Source: Planctomycetota bacterium (GTDB taxonomy: Bacteria; Planctomycetota; UBA1135; JADKAF01). Taken from it: a stretch of 64,000 bases of DNA. Shown here in pieces: positions 9,497 through 18,680 of the stretch. The stretch covers positions 5,022,001-5,086,000 of the forward strand of contig JADKAF010000001.1 in NCBI GenBank assembly GCA_016719295.1, given 5' to 3'. Position numbers and translations under genes: made by a program. A model generated the notes under the pieces. The model was given only the letters and a program-made list of their open reading frames with translations, was not told the origin of the DNA and ran no database searches. Position 1 is the stretch's first letter. Each line of letters begins with the position of its first letter.

Positions 9497-10369
9497 ATGC
9501 CTGGTCTGCCCCTAGCTCCCGTCGCACCCGAGATCTTCGAAGCGCGCTTCGTCGCCGTCGAGCCCGTGAGCCAGGACGGCTACGTGCTGCGCCTGGAGCC
9601 GCTCGTCTCGACCGCGGCTCCCGCGCCATCGCAGTTCTACATGCTGAGCCTCCCGGAGCGGCTGCAGCCGCTGCTCCCGCGGCCCTTCAGCATCTACCGC
9701 GTCGAAGGTCGCGAGCTGCACTTCCTGATCAAACGGCAGGGCCCCGCGACGCGCGCCTACGAGCGTCTCGCCGCTGGGGATCGCCTGCGCCTCGTCGGCC
9801 CGCTCGGGGCGACTTGGCCGGAGCCGGAACCGCAGATCCCGACCGTGCTCGTCGCCGGCGGCGTCGGCTTGGCGCCCTTCCCGCTCTGGATCGAGCGCGC
9901 GCTCGCGCGCGGCATGGCGCGCGAGAAGATCCGCCTCGTCTTCGGTGCGCGCGACGCCCGCGGGCTCTACGACCTCGAGCGGCTGCGCACCTACGGCGTC
10001 TCGCTCGACCTCTGCACCGAGGACGGCTCGGTGGGAGAGCGCGGGCGCGTCACGGATCTGCTCTCGCGCGCTTTCGCGAGCGGGGCGATCGACGCGTCGA
10101 TGCGCTACTTCTCTTGCGGCCCCGATCCGATGATGGCGGCGGTGCAGCGCTTCCTCGCCGGAGTGGAGCGCGAACGCTCCACGTCGATCGCGACGTGGTT
10201 CTCGCTCGAGACCTACATGGCGTGCGGCCTCGGGGTCTGCAATGGCTGCGCTGTGCCCGTCGATCCGGCCTGCCACGGGGACTGGCCCTACGCGAAGGCC
10301 TGCCTGCACGGACCGGTGTTCGAGTCCCACGTCCTCGCTCCCGGCGCGCTCGAGGGCGCGCATGGATGA
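9497..10369 (+). CDS. pyrK: Dihydroorotate dehydrogenase electron-transfer subunit (PyrK-like)
   Basis: A 290-residue ferredoxin-reductase-family flavoprotein. The N-terminal FAD-binding barrel carries LLPRPFSIYRV (the RPFS-type flavin motif) and KRQGPATRAYERLAAGDRL. The NAD-binding half has VLVAGGVGLAPFP and YFSCGPDPMMAAV. The C-terminal 2Fe-2S cluster motif is visible as ETYMACGLGVCNGCAVP plus a later Cys (AKACLHGP), the four-cysteine pattern of PyrK. In pyrimidine synthesis PyrK passes electrons from a class 1B PyrD to NAD. No pyrD lies in this window. The 3' end overlaps the diguanylate cyclase start by four bases (ATGA), so the two are translationally coupled. Confidence 0.88.
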   Translation: MPGLPLAPVAPEIFEARFVAVEPVSQDGYVLRLEPLVSTAAPAPSQFYMLSLPERLQPLLPRPFSIYRVEGRELHFLIKRQGPATRAYERLAAGDRLRLVGPLGATWPEPEPQIPTVLVAGGVGLAPFPLWIERALARGMAREKIRLVFGARDARGLYDLERLRTYGVSLDLCTEDGSVGERGRVTDLLSRAFASGAIDASMRYFSCGPDPMMAAVQRFLAGVERERSTSIATWFSLETYMACGLGVCNGCAVPVDPACHGDWPYAKACLHGPVFESHVLAPGALEGAHG

Positions 10370-11331
10370 GCGAGCCGGCGCGTGAGGTCGAGCCGGCGGG
10401 GGACGCGCTGCTCTCGGCGCTGGTCCGGGAGAGCGACGTTCCGGCGCTCGTCTTCGACCGCGACTTCAAGGTGCGCGCGGCGAACGCCGCCTTCTGCGCC
10501 TTGATCGGCTGTTCGTCGGCTCAGGTCTTCGGCCGGAACTTCCTCGGCACGCTGCAGACGCCATCGGTGGAGGCGGTGCGCCGGCTGCGCGGGCTCGAGC
10601 CCGGCCGCCACGATCAAGCGCAGGTCTGGCACGTGCTCGGCACGGGCGAGGCTCCCCTCGCCGTGGAGTACTCGTTCGTCGCGCTCCAGGGACCAGAGCG
10701 GCTGCTGGGCGGCTTCGCGCGCCTGCGATCCGGCGACCAGATGCTGATCGAGCAGCTCGCGCACCTTTACGACGAGCTCGAGAAGCGCCACCGCGAGCTG
10801 AAGCGCCTGCATCGGCGCATCGAGCGCCTCGCCGACACCGACGAGCTCACGAACCTCCCGAACCGGCGCGCTTTCGATGCGGGCTTCGAGCGCGAATGGC
10901 TGCGCCATCGACGCAACCAGAAGCCGCTCTCGCTGGTCCTCCTCGACGTCGATCGCTTCAAGTCGATCAACGATCGCTACGGTCACGTGCGCGGAGACTT
11001 CGTGCTCGAGGCCGTCGGGCAAGTCTTGCGCGCGGGCGTGCGCGCGACCGACCTCCCCGCGCGCTACGGCGGGGAGGAATTTGCCGTCGTGCTCCCCGAG
11101 ACCGACACCCCGGCGGCGGTGCGCACCGCGGAGCGCCTCCGCGAGGCGATCGCCTCCCAGAGCTTCCCGCAGCTCGAGGCTGATTTCCGCGTCACGGTCT
11201 CGGCCGGCGTCGCGACCTCGGGCGGCGACTTCCGCCCGAGCGATCGCCTGGTACTCTTCGTCGCCGCCGATACCGCGCTCCGCTCGGCCAAGGAGCGCGG
11301 CCGCGATCGGGTCGAGACCCACCGCCCCTGA
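10366..11331 (+). CDS. PAS-GGDEF diguanylate cyclase
   Basis: A 321-residue signalling enzyme that makes cyclic di-GMP from two GTP. Residues 15-120 look like a PAS sensor fold (FDRDFKVRAANAAFCALIGCS is the classic opening). A short coiled coil (YDELEKRHRELKRLHRRIERLAD) links to the GGDEF domain. The domain begins at DELTNLPNRRAFD, carries the metal aspartate in LLDVDRFKSINDRYGH, and the active-site loop is GGEEF at 235-239. The inhibitory I-site RATD (226-229) sits exactly five residues upstream, so product feedback is expected. No membrane segments: a cytoplasmic sensor. It is coupled by ATGA overlap to the pyrK-like gene, and its stop is followed two bases later by the dispersed hairpin. 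Confidence 0.92.
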   Translation: MSEPAREVEPAGDALLSALVRESDVPALVFDRDFKVRAANAAFCALIGCSSAQVFGRNFLGTLQTPSVEAVRRLRGLEPGRHDQAQVWHVLGTGEAPLAVEYSFVALQGPERLLGGFARLRSGDQMLIEQLAHLYDELEKRHRELKRLHRRIERLADTDELTNLPNRRAFDAGFEREWLRHRRNQKPLSLVLLDVDRFKSINDRYGHVRGDFVLEAVGQVLRAGVRATDLPARYGGEEFAVVLPETDTPAAVRTAERLREAIASQSFPQLEADFRVTVSAGVATSGGDFRPSDRLVLFVAADTALRSAKERGRDRVETHRP

Positions 11332-11333
11332 CC

Positions 11334-11382
11334 CCCCCACGGCACAGAAATGGTGCCCGGCAACTTTTCTGTGCCGTGGGGG
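11334..11382. repeat. Dispersed hairpin element, copy 1
   Basis: A perfect inverted repeat with 17-base arms (11334-11350 and 11366-11382; the core is ACGGCACAGAAA / TTTCTGTGCCGT) around a loop containing GGTGCCCGGCAAC. It starts two bases after the diguanylate cyclase stop. Related copies lie at 17615-17655 and 41833-41873. It could act as a terminator or as a REP-like mobile hairpin. Confidence 0.8.
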
Positions 11383-11438
11383 AGTGCAACGGGAGAGAAC
11401 GAGGTGGGCACCCGGTCGGGACGGCTCCGTCACCCGCC

Positions 11439-13331
11439 ATGATTTCGCTCCGCGCTGCTCGCGTGGCCGCCCTGGTCGCGGCTCTCTGCCCCCTCGCGGC
11501 GGCCCAGCGGCCGAGCGCCTGGGCGGAGCTCCCGCTCGGCGGGCCCTTCCAGCCGTCCGCCGTGCGGCAGCTCGGCAAGACCTGCGCCTATCTCCAGGGG
11601 ACGACCTTGCACGCCTTCTCGGCGTTCACGAAGTCCTGGACCGCGCTGACGAGCGTCGGCGCGAGCGCGCAGCTCGACGCGTTCAACGACCTCGCGTGGG
11701 CCTGGGATCGCGCGCGCTTCAGCGCGTTCTCTGCGTATCGGGGGCGCTTCGAGTCGATCGCCATCGGCCCGGGTGCGCAGCTCCTGAATCCTCCGAGCCA
11801 GCGCAACGACTCGATCCTCGTGGTGCAGGACGGCTCGACGCTCTGGACCTTCTCGGCGTTCACGGGCCAGTGGACGAGCCGCGCGCTGCAGAGCTCGGCA
11901 CCGCTGCTTGGCGTGCAGCGCCACACGCTCGTGCTCGCCGACGGCGCGACTTTCGCCGGCTTCAGCGCCTTCCGCGGCCGTTGGGTCGATCTCGCGACGA
12001 ACGACAGCGCCGTCGCCGCGCAAGCCAACGGCTCCTGGGGCGTGATCGAGGGAGCGCAGCAGCTCTACGGCTTCTCCGCGGAGCGCGAGACCTGGGCGAC
12101 GCATCCTCTGCTCGCCGGTCCGACGCAGAGCTTCGCCGGAGAGGACCTCGTGCTGTATTCCGCACCCGGTGAGGCGCTCGCCTACTCGGGGCTGACCGGG
12201 ACCTTCCGCGCCACGCAGGTGCCGATCACCGCGATGCTCCGCGCGGACGCGCTGATCGGCGCGGTGCGCGGCGGCGTCGATCTGCATCTCTTCTCGGCGG
12301 TCCTCGGCACCTGGCGCCACGAGGCCCTGCCGACCAGTGCGACGGCGGTGCAGGTCATGCCGCAGATCGCGATCTGGCACGAGCCGACGACGCAGCAGCT
12401 CAGCGCGTACTCGCCGTTCACGGGGCAGGTCGCCGCGGCCCCCGAGCCGAGCGTGTTCTTCCAGGCCAATCAAGCCTGCGCGTACTCGATGGCGGACCTG
12501 CAGTCGAAGCCGCTCTTCTTCAGCGCGCTCGCGGGGGCGTGGTTCCCCGCGCCGAGCGACGTGAAAGTCGAGCAGCCGACGCTGACGTGGTGTGGATCGC
12601 TCGTGCGTACCGACCGCGGCCATGCGGCGTTCTCCGGGCGCAGCGGGCGCTTCGTGAACCTGCCCACGGGGCCGACGGCGCAGCCGCGCTACGACGTGAA
12701 CAGCAGCGTGATCGCGGTCGAGGAAGCGCACGCGCTCCATGTCTTCGATGCGCGCTTCGAACGCTGGGCCTCGGTCCCGAAGCAGAGCTCCGGCCCGCTC
12801 TCGATCGCGATCTGGCGCACGAGCCTGGTCGCCGTGGATGGTGCTTTCGCGCACGGCTTCGGTACGCTCTCGGGCGAGCTCGAGACCATCGCGCTCCCCG
12901 CGCCGCCGACGCTGTTCGCCGCCAACTCGGAGAGCGCGCGCGTCGCCGCGGGCGGCTCGCTCTTTGCCTTCGGTGCGACGCCAGACCTGACCACCTTGCA
13001 CCAGTTCCCCGAGTTCCGCCGTGTGCTCTCGGTGGGCGGGACGCTCGAGCTGAACCTCCGCGCGGAGAGCGGCTCCTCGGCGCTGCTCGCCATCGGACGC
13101 GCGAGCGCGCAGCCGCAGAACCTCTCCGGCTACGGTGAATGGTGGGTCGATCTCGTCGGCGCGTCGTTCGTCGGGCTCTCGATCCCTGCGGGAGAAGTGC
13201 GCGGAGCAAAGCGCTTCGCCGTTCCCCTGGATCCGTCGCTGCGCGGGCTCGAGCCCGCGCTGCAGGCGTGGGTGCTGCCGCCGTCGGGCGCGATCTATGC
13301 CACGCAGCCGACAACGGTGGGCATTCGTTAG
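11439..13331 (+). CDS. Secreted protein with FSAF/GxW repeats
   Basis: A 630-residue exported protein with a signal peptide (residues 1-22, ending PLAAAQ). The body is a run of about twelve degenerate repeats of roughly 40-45 residues. Each is centred on a hydrophobic strand plus FSAF-x-G-x-W, for example LHAFSAFTKSW, FSAFSAYRGRF, LWTFSAFTGQW, FAGFSAFRGRW, LHLFSAVLGTW and PLFFSALAGAW. The spacing suggests propeller blades, kelch-like but with a different consensus. The last about 110 residues form a separate domain resembling the C-terminus of four other secreted proteins in this window. The ATG was chosen for the signal peptide; no strong ribosome binding site is seen. Function unknown; probably extracellular or surface-bound. 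It is convergent with the GroEL-like gene. Confidence 0.8.
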   Translation: MISLRAARVAALVAALCPLAAAQRPSAWAELPLGGPFQPSAVRQLGKTCAYLQGTTLHAFSAFTKSWTALTSVGASAQLDAFNDLAWAWDRARFSAFSAYRGRFESIAIGPGAQLLNPPSQRNDSILVVQDGSTLWTFSAFTGQWTSRALQSSAPLLGVQRHTLVLADGATFAGFSAFRGRWVDLATNDSAVAAQANGSWGVIEGAQQLYGFSAERETWATHPLLAGPTQSFAGEDLVLYSAPGEALAYSGLTGTFRATQVPITAMLRADALIGAVRGGVDLHLFSAVLGTWRHEALPTSATAVQVMPQIAIWHEPTTQQLSAYSPFTGQVAAAPEPSVFFQANQACAYSMADLQSKPLFFSALAGAWFPAPSDVKVEQPTLTWCGSLVRTDRGHAAFSGRSGRFVNLPTGPTAQPRYDVNSSVIAVEEAHALHVFDARFERWASVPKQSSGPLSIAIWRTSLVAVDGAFAHGFGTLSGELETIALPAPPTLFAANSESARVAAGGSLFAFGATPDLTTLHQFPEFRRVLSVGGTLELNLRAESGSSALLAIGRASAQPQNLSGYGEWWVDLVGASFVGLSIPAGEVRGAKRFAVPLDPSLRGLEPALQAWVLPPSGAIYATQPTTVGIR

Positions 13332-13358
13332 CGCGGCGCACGCGGCGGCGGAGGGGAC

Positions 13359-14981
13359 TCACTCCATGCCGTGCCCGTCTCCTGCGCGCTTGTCGCTCTC
13401 CTCCTCGATGGTCGTGAGCGTCGCTTCGGTCAGCAGCAGCGTGCCCGCCACCGAGAGCGCGTTCTCGAGCGCGATGCGAACGACCTTCGTCGGATCCACG
13501 ATGCCGGCCTCGACGAGGTCGACATACGCGCCGAGCGCCGCATCGAAGCCGTGATTCGCCTGTAGGCCGCGTACGCGATCGACCACCACGCCGCCGTCGT
13601 AGCCGGAGTTCTCCGCGATCTGCCGCAGCGGCACGTCGAGAGCTCGGCGCAGGATCGCGACGCCGGTGCGCTCGTCGCCCTGGCATTGCGCTTCGAGCGC
13701 TTCCAGCGCGGGTGCAAGGCGTAGGAGCGCGACGCCGCCGCCCGGAACGATGCCCTCAGCCATCGCGGCCTTCGTCGCGCTGATCGCGTCGTCGAAGGCC
13801 TCCTTCTTGTTCTTCATCTCGGCCTCCGAGGGCGCGCCGACGCGCACGACCGCGACGCCCCCTGCGAGCTTGGCCAGGCGCTCTTCCAGCTTCTGCTTCT
13901 CGTACTCGGAGGTCGTCTGCTCGAGTCGCGAGCGGATCTCGCGGCAGCGGCCGGCGATCGCTTCCTTCTGCCCGGCGCCGCCGATGATCGTGGTCGACTC
14001 CTTGTCGAGGATCACGCGCTGCGCGGAGCCCAAGTGCTCGAGCGTCACCTTGTCGAGCTCGATGCCGAGCTCCTCGGCGAGGAAGACCCCGCCACAGAGG
14101 ATCGCGAGATCCTCCATGGCGGCCTTGCGCCACTCGCCGAAGCCGGGCGCCTTCGCGGCGGCGCAAGCGAAGGTGCCGCGCAGCTTGTTCAGCACCAGCG
14201 TCGCCAGAGCGTCGCCTTCGATGGATTCGGCCACGATGAGCAGCGGGCGACCGGCGCGCACCGCGAGCTCGAGCACGGGTACGAGCTTGCTCATCGAGGC
14301 GACCTTCTTCTCGTGGATGAGGATCAGCGGATCCTCGAGGACGGCCTCGCCACGCTCGGCGTCGGTGACGAAGAAGGGCGAGGCGAAGCCGTGGTCGAAC
14401 TGCAGACCCTCGACCACTTCGAGCTCGGTCTCGGTGCCCTTCGCCTCTTCCAGCGAGACGACACCTTCGGCCCCGACTCGCTCGGTGGCGTCGGCGACCA
14501 TCGCGCCGATGAAGGTGTCGTTGTGCGCGCTCACCGTCGCGATCTGCTCGCGCTCCTTCCGCGTCGCGCAGGGGCGTGAGAGCGCTCGCAGGGCATCGAC
14601 CGCAGCTCCGTGCGCGCGATCGAGGCCGCGCTTCAGGTCGACGGCGCTCGCGCCAGCGGCGAGGTTGCGGACTCCTTCGCTATAGATGCTGAACGCGAGC
14701 AACGTCGAGGTCGTCGTCCCGTCGCCGACCTTGTCGCCGGTCTTGACCGCCGCCTCGCGCAGCATGCGGGCGCCGAGGTTCTCCTCGGGATCGCGGAGCT
14801 TCAGTTCCTTGGCGATCGTGACGCCGTCGTTGCAGACGAGCGGGCTGCCCCACTTCTTGTCGATGAGGACGCACTTCGACTTCGGGCCGAGCGTGGGACG
14901 GACCGCGTTGGCGAGCGTCACGGCACCGGCGAGGAGGCGCGCGCGCGCCTCGTCCTGCATATGGAGTTGGCTGTAGCTCAT
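13359..14981 (-). CDS. Divergent GroEL-family chaperonin paralogue
   Basis: A 540-residue group I chaperonin-like protein. Core ATPase motifs are kept: RPTLGPKSK, NDGVTIAKEL, GDKVGDGTTTSTLL (phosphate binding), the apical segment ending in SIEGDALATLVLNKLRG, and EGIVPGGGVALL. It departs from standard GroEL in the N-terminus (QLHMQDEARARLLAG), several apical stretches, and the C-terminus, which ends in an acidic SDKRAGDGHGME with no Gly-Gly-Met tail. No groES lies beside it. It is probably a second, specialised chaperonin rather than the essential GroEL. Start MSYSQLH was chosen over an upstream ATG at 15053 because the extension looks like shadow sequence. No CIRCE operator is visible upstream. 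Confidence 0.85.
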   Translation of the reverse strand: MSYSQLHMQDEARARLLAGAVTLANAVRPTLGPKSKCVLIDKKWGSPLVCNDGVTIAKELKLRDPEENLGARMLREAAVKTGDKVGDGTTTSTLLAFSIYSEGVRNLAAGASAVDLKRGLDRAHGAAVDALRALSRPCATRKEREQIATVSAHNDTFIGAMVADATERVGAEGVVSLEEAKGTETELEVVEGLQFDHGFASPFFVTDAERGEAVLEDPLILIHEKKVASMSKLVPVLELAVRAGRPLLIVAESIEGDALATLVLNKLRGTFACAAAKAPGFGEWRKAAMEDLAILCGGVFLAEELGIELDKVTLEHLGSAQRVILDKESTTIIGGAGQKEAIAGRCREIRSRLEQTTSEYEKQKLEERLAKLAGGVAVVRVGAPSEAEMKNKKEAFDDAISATKAAMAEGIVPGGGVALLRLAPALEALEAQCQGDERTGVAILRRALDVPLRQIAENSGYDGGVVVDRVRGLQANHGFDAALGAYVDLVEAGIVDPTKVVRIALENALSVAGTLLLTEATLTTIEEESDKRAGDGHGME

Positions 14982-15180
14982 GGCGACGTCAGGGGAACGA
15001 GGGTTCGAGGGGATCTCCGCGTCCTTTTGCTCTCGGCTCCGCTGCGTGGCCATACCCCATGGGGCGGAGTCCGGGACCCGTCTCCGCGGCGGCTCTTCAT
15101 CAGATCATCACGCTCGATCGACATCGCCATCACACGCGCAGTCCCAACTCTGGGGCACCTCGATCGTTCTGGAGAACTCC

Positions 15181-17598
15181 ATGCCGCTTCGTTCCACCGC
15201 GCTCGGCGCGCTTTTCCTCGGCGCGCTGACTGCCCCTCTCGCCGCGCAGCAAGGCGTCGGCCCCGACTACTTCCGCCCCGTCGCCACTTATGGCGTACAG
15301 GGCGGCATCGCCGAGATCGTGACGGCCAGCCCCGACGGCCGCACGCTCGCCTTCAGCGACGCCGACTCCGGTCGCATCGGCTTCGTCGACATCACGAATC
15401 CCTCTCAGCCCTTGCAGCTGCCCGATGTGATCACGGGCGGCGAGCCCACCAGCGTGAGCTGGGTCGGTCGCTACGTCCTCGCCGCGGTGATCCGCCGTCC
15501 GCCGCAGACGGGTCAGGCCGCTCCGGATCCCGCCGATCCCTTGAACGCCGGCGGGCTCTTCGTCATCGATGCGAGCAACCCGCAGGCCGCCGTGGTGGTT
15601 GCGACCATCCCGCTCGGCTTCCAGCCCGATAGCGTGAAGGCCGTTCGTCGCGGCGACTTCATCGTCGCGGTCGTCTGCATCGAGAACCAGCCCATCGTCG
15701 TCGATGCCAATGGCAACGTGCTCGGCGAAGACCGTCCGGGCTTCCCGACCAGCGGAACGACGTTCCCGCAAGATCGCTCGCTGCCGGGCGCGATCCAGGT
15801 CGTCACCATCGACGCCGCGCAGCCGATCCGCAACAACGTCGCGACGGTGGCGTTGCCCGAAGTCGTGCTGAGCCGCGCCGGCTGCCTCTACGCCGCCGAT
15901 CCGCAGCCCGAGTTCGTCGACATCCACGGCACGCGCGCGGCCGTCTCCCTGCAGGAGAACAACGGCCTCGCGATCGTCGACTTCTTCAATCCGCTGCTGC
16001 CGGTGCTCGTGCGCGTCTTCTCGACCGGCAACGCGAGTGAGCGCATCGCCGATCTCCGCGACAATCGCACGATCCTCTTCGCCGACGGCTATCCCAGCGC
16101 GGTCGGGGGAGCGATCCCGGCAGCTGCCGATGGTGCTGGCAATCGCATCACCGGTGGACCGCGCATGACGGACGGCGTGGCGTTCAGCCCGGATGGCTCG
16201 GTGATCTACTGCGCCGATGAAGGCGAGCTCAACTACACCGGCGGCCGCGGTTGGAGCGGCTTCTCCGTGGCGGGCTTGCAGGTCTTCGAGGACGGTGGCT
16301 TGCTCGAGCGCATCGCCGAGCTCTTCGGGCAGTACCCCGACGGGCGCAGCGACGCGCGTGGCATCGAGGTCGAAGGTGTCGCCGCGGCGCGCTTCGGCAA
16401 CCGCGACTTCGCCTTCGTGCTGAGCGAGCGCGGCTCGTTCATGGGCATCTACGACATCTCGAACCCGAGTGCGCCGTTCTTCGTGCAGTTCCTGCCGACG
16501 GGCATCTCTCCCGAAGGCGTCGTGGCGATCCCGAGTCGCGATCTCGTCGTCACCGCCGACGAAGTGTCCGGAACGCTATCGATCTACGAAGGGATGCGCG
16601 GCCTTCCATTCGATCCCAGCCGACCGCTGCCGTACTCCCTCGATGGTCCGTTCGGCGCTCTCTCGGGCCTCGACGACGCCCCCGGCGGCGCCTTCGCCGT
16701 CCCGGACAACGCTCTCCCGACGGCGATCTACTACATCGGCCTGCAGACTCCTCTGGCGCGGGTGATGCCGCTCATCCCGGTCCTGCGAAACGGTGTCCAG
16801 GCGCGTTACGACGGCGAGGGCATCGCGGTCGATCGTTCGATCCTCGCGCTCACGCGACCCTTCGGCGGCTTCTGGATCGCGAGCGAAGGCAACGGCACGA
16901 CGCAGCCGAACTTGCTGATCCAGACCGACCTCGCCGGCAACGTGCTGCGCGAGATCCAGCTCCCGAACTCGATCGACGCGGGCGCCGATCCGGCGATCGG
17001 CGGCAACGCCGTCGGCTCGGCCGGCGGTGGTCGCATCCGCGGCAACGGCTTCGAGGGCCTCTCGATCTCGGCCGACGGCCGCTATCTCCTCGCCGCGGTG
17101 CAGCGCAGCTTCAACGGAGAAGCTGCGACGCACACGCGCATCGCGCGCTACGACCTGCAGCAGATCGCTGCCGGCACGGCGCCGTCGAACGGCCTCCGCT
17201 TCGGCGGCGACTGGCAGTTCTTCTACTATCCGCTCGAGGCCGAGACCGGCGCGGGCTTCGTCGGGCTCAGCGAGATCACCACGATCGGCCCCGGCCAGTA
17301 TCTGGTGATCGAGCGCGACCAGGGCGTCGGGACCGACACCGCGCTGAAGGCGATCTACGCCTTCTCGATGGCGGGCCTGGTACCCGACACCGACGGCGTG
17401 CCCGGCGAAGCGAGCGGCAGCGACACCGTGACCAAGGTGCTCGCCGTCGACGTGCAGAGCTCGTTCTTCCCCTACGAGAAGGTGGAAGGCGTCGCGATCC
17501 GGAACGGCCGCCTCTGGGTGTGCCTCGACAACGACGGCGGTGCGCTCGAGAACCGCATCGTCGACCTCGGTCGCTTCGTGAACCCGCTCGGCAACTGA
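15181..17598 (+). CDS. Secreted phytase-like / propeller protein
   Basis: An 805-residue exported protein with a signal peptide ending APLAAQ. The N-terminal half reads as a beta-propeller of choice-of-anchor-I type (IAEIVTASPDGRTLAFSDAD, IGFVDITNPSQP, MGIYDISNPSAPFF). The C-terminal half resembles the esterase-like phytase domain: RYDGEGIAVDRS, GGFWIASEGNGTTQPNLL, FEGLSISADGRYLLAA and a late KVEGVAIRNGRLWVCLDND with the acidic residues that bind calcium in related proteins. Likely a phosphomonoesterase or phytate-type hydrolase outside the cytoplasm, which fits the adjacent phosphate transporter genes, although those are convergent. ATG has GGAG seven bases upstream. Confidence 0.8.
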   Translation: MPLRSTALGALFLGALTAPLAAQQGVGPDYFRPVATYGVQGGIAEIVTASPDGRTLAFSDADSGRIGFVDITNPSQPLQLPDVITGGEPTSVSWVGRYVLAAVIRRPPQTGQAAPDPADPLNAGGLFVIDASNPQAAVVVATIPLGFQPDSVKAVRRGDFIVAVVCIENQPIVVDANGNVLGEDRPGFPTSGTTFPQDRSLPGAIQVVTIDAAQPIRNNVATVALPEVVLSRAGCLYAADPQPEFVDIHGTRAAVSLQENNGLAIVDFFNPLLPVLVRVFSTGNASERIADLRDNRTILFADGYPSAVGGAIPAAADGAGNRITGGPRMTDGVAFSPDGSVIYCADEGELNYTGGRGWSGFSVAGLQVFEDGGLLERIAELFGQYPDGRSDARGIEVEGVAAARFGNRDFAFVLSERGSFMGIYDISNPSAPFFVQFLPTGISPEGVVAIPSRDLVVTADEVSGTLSIYEGMRGLPFDPSRPLPYSLDGPFGALSGLDDAPGGAFAVPDNALPTAIYYIGLQTPLARVMPLIPVLRNGVQARYDGEGIAVDRSILALTRPFGGFWIASEGNGTTQPNLLIQTDLAGNVLREIQLPNSIDAGADPAIGGNAVGSAGGGRIRGNGFEGLSISADGRYLLAAVQRSFNGEAATHTRIARYDLQQIAAGTAPSNGLRFGGDWQFFYYPLEAETGAGFVGLSEITTIGPGQYLVIERDQGVGTDTALKAIYAFSMAGLVPDTDGVPGEASGSDTVTKVLAVDVQSSFFPYEKVEGVAIRNGRLWVCLDNDGGALENRIVDLGRFVNPLGN

Positions 17599-17614
17599 GC
17601 GCTGTTCCCGGGCC

Positions 17615-17655
17615 CACTGCACAGCAAAGGTGCCTGGAACCTTTACTGTGCAGTG
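17615..17655. repeat. Dispersed hairpin element, copy 2
   Basis: An imperfect inverted repeat with 16-base arms, one mismatch (17615-17630 and 17640-17655; arms start CACTGCACAG), and a nine-base loop TGCCTGGAA. It lies between the convergent phytase-like and Pit genes. The right arm contains the Pit stop codon and encodes its last residues T-A-Q. Same family as 11334-11382 and 41833-41873. Confidence 0.8.
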
Positions 17656-18680
17656 AAGGGGGCGAGCAGCTTCATCGAGAGCCAGGCGAGGGCGGCGGAA
17701 GCCGGGAGGGTGAGCACCCACGCGAGGAGGATGTTGGAGGCGACGCCCCAGCGCACCGCGGAGAGGCGCTTCGAGGCGCCGACGCCCATGATGCTGGCGT
17801 TGATGCAGTGCGTGGTGCTGACCGGGATGCCGAAGTGGCTCGCGGCGAGGATCGTCGCGGCGCCCGCGGTCTCGGCGGCGAAGCCCTGCAGCGGAGAGAT
17901 GCGGATGATCTTCGTGCCCATCGTCTTGATGATGCGAACGCCTCCCGCCGCGGTGCCGAGCGCGATCGCGATGGCGCAGACGAGGATCACCCATTCCGGC
18001 ACGCTCTTGCTGTCCGCGGGCATCACCCAAGCGGGCGCCCACCCGGGTAGCTCGTGCCCGGACTTCACGAACGAGATGAGCGCCAGGGTGACGATGCCCA
18101 TCGACTTCTGCGCGTCGTTCGAGCCGTGCGAGAAGGCCATCATGCTGGCGGAGACGAGCTGTAGCTTCCGCGAGCCGGCATGCACCGAGCCGGGACGCAG
18201 GCGGCGCGCGACCCAGAGCAGCACGATCATGAAGAAGAACGCCGTCGCGAAGCCGATCGCGGGCGAGGCGACCAGCGGCACGAGCACCTTGCCGACCAAG
18301 TTCTCCCAGTGGAACGCGCCGAATCCCGCGAGCCCGACCACGCCGCCGGCGAGCCCGCCGATCAGCGCGTGCGACGACGACGACGGGATGCCGTAGTACC
18401 AGGTGATGATGTTCCAGGTCGACGCGCCGATCAGCGCGGCGAGGATCACCGTCTGCGTCACGATCGCCGGGTCGGCGAAGCCCGAGGCGATGGTCTTCGC
18501 CACGGCGGTCCCGACCAGGGCCCCGGCCAGATTCAGCACGGCCGCCAGCAGCACCGCGGTTCGGATCGGCAGGACACCCGTCGACACGACGGTAGCCACG
18601 GCGTTCGCCGCGTCGTGGAAGCCGTTGATGTAATCGAACACGATGGCCATCACGACCACCGCGATCAGCAGGCTAACCAT
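17643..18680 (-). CDS. pit: Inorganic phosphate transporter, PiT family
   Basis: A 345-residue multi-spanning membrane protein. Both duplicated PiT signature motifs are present: GFHDAANAVATVVSTGVL near the N-terminus and FSHGSNDAQKSMG in the middle, with IPVSTTHCINASIMGVG in the second half. About ten hydrophobic helices can be seen. It takes up phosphate, usually with a cation. Its start overlaps by eight bases the end of the upstream DUF47 gene, forming the common DUF47-pit operon. The final residues T-A-Q and the TAA stop are encoded within the dispersed hairpin element. Confidence 0.95.
   Translation of the reverse strand: MVSLLIAVVVMAIVFDYINGFHDAANAVATVVSTGVLPIRTAVLLAAVLNLAGALVGTAVAKTIASGFADPAIVTQTVILAALIGASTWNIITWYYGIPSSSSHALIGGLAGGVVGLAGFGAFHWENLVGKVLVPLVASPAIGFATAFFFMIVLLWVARRLRPGSVHAGSRKLQLVSASMMAFSHGSNDAQKSMGIVTLALISFVKSGHELPGWAPAWVMPADSKSVPEWVILVCAIAIALGTAAGGVRIIKTMGTKIIRISPLQGFAAETAGAATILAASHFGIPVSTTHCINASIMGVGASKRLSAVRWGVASNILLAWVLTLPASAALAWLSMKLLAPFTAQ

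Noticed and set aside
14982..15180. Possible heat-shock operator (CIRCE) for the GroEL-like gene
   Set aside because: No TTAGCACTC-type inverted repeat. Only a CCCCATGGGG palindrome at 15055-15064 is present, too short and common in GC-rich DNA to call an operator.
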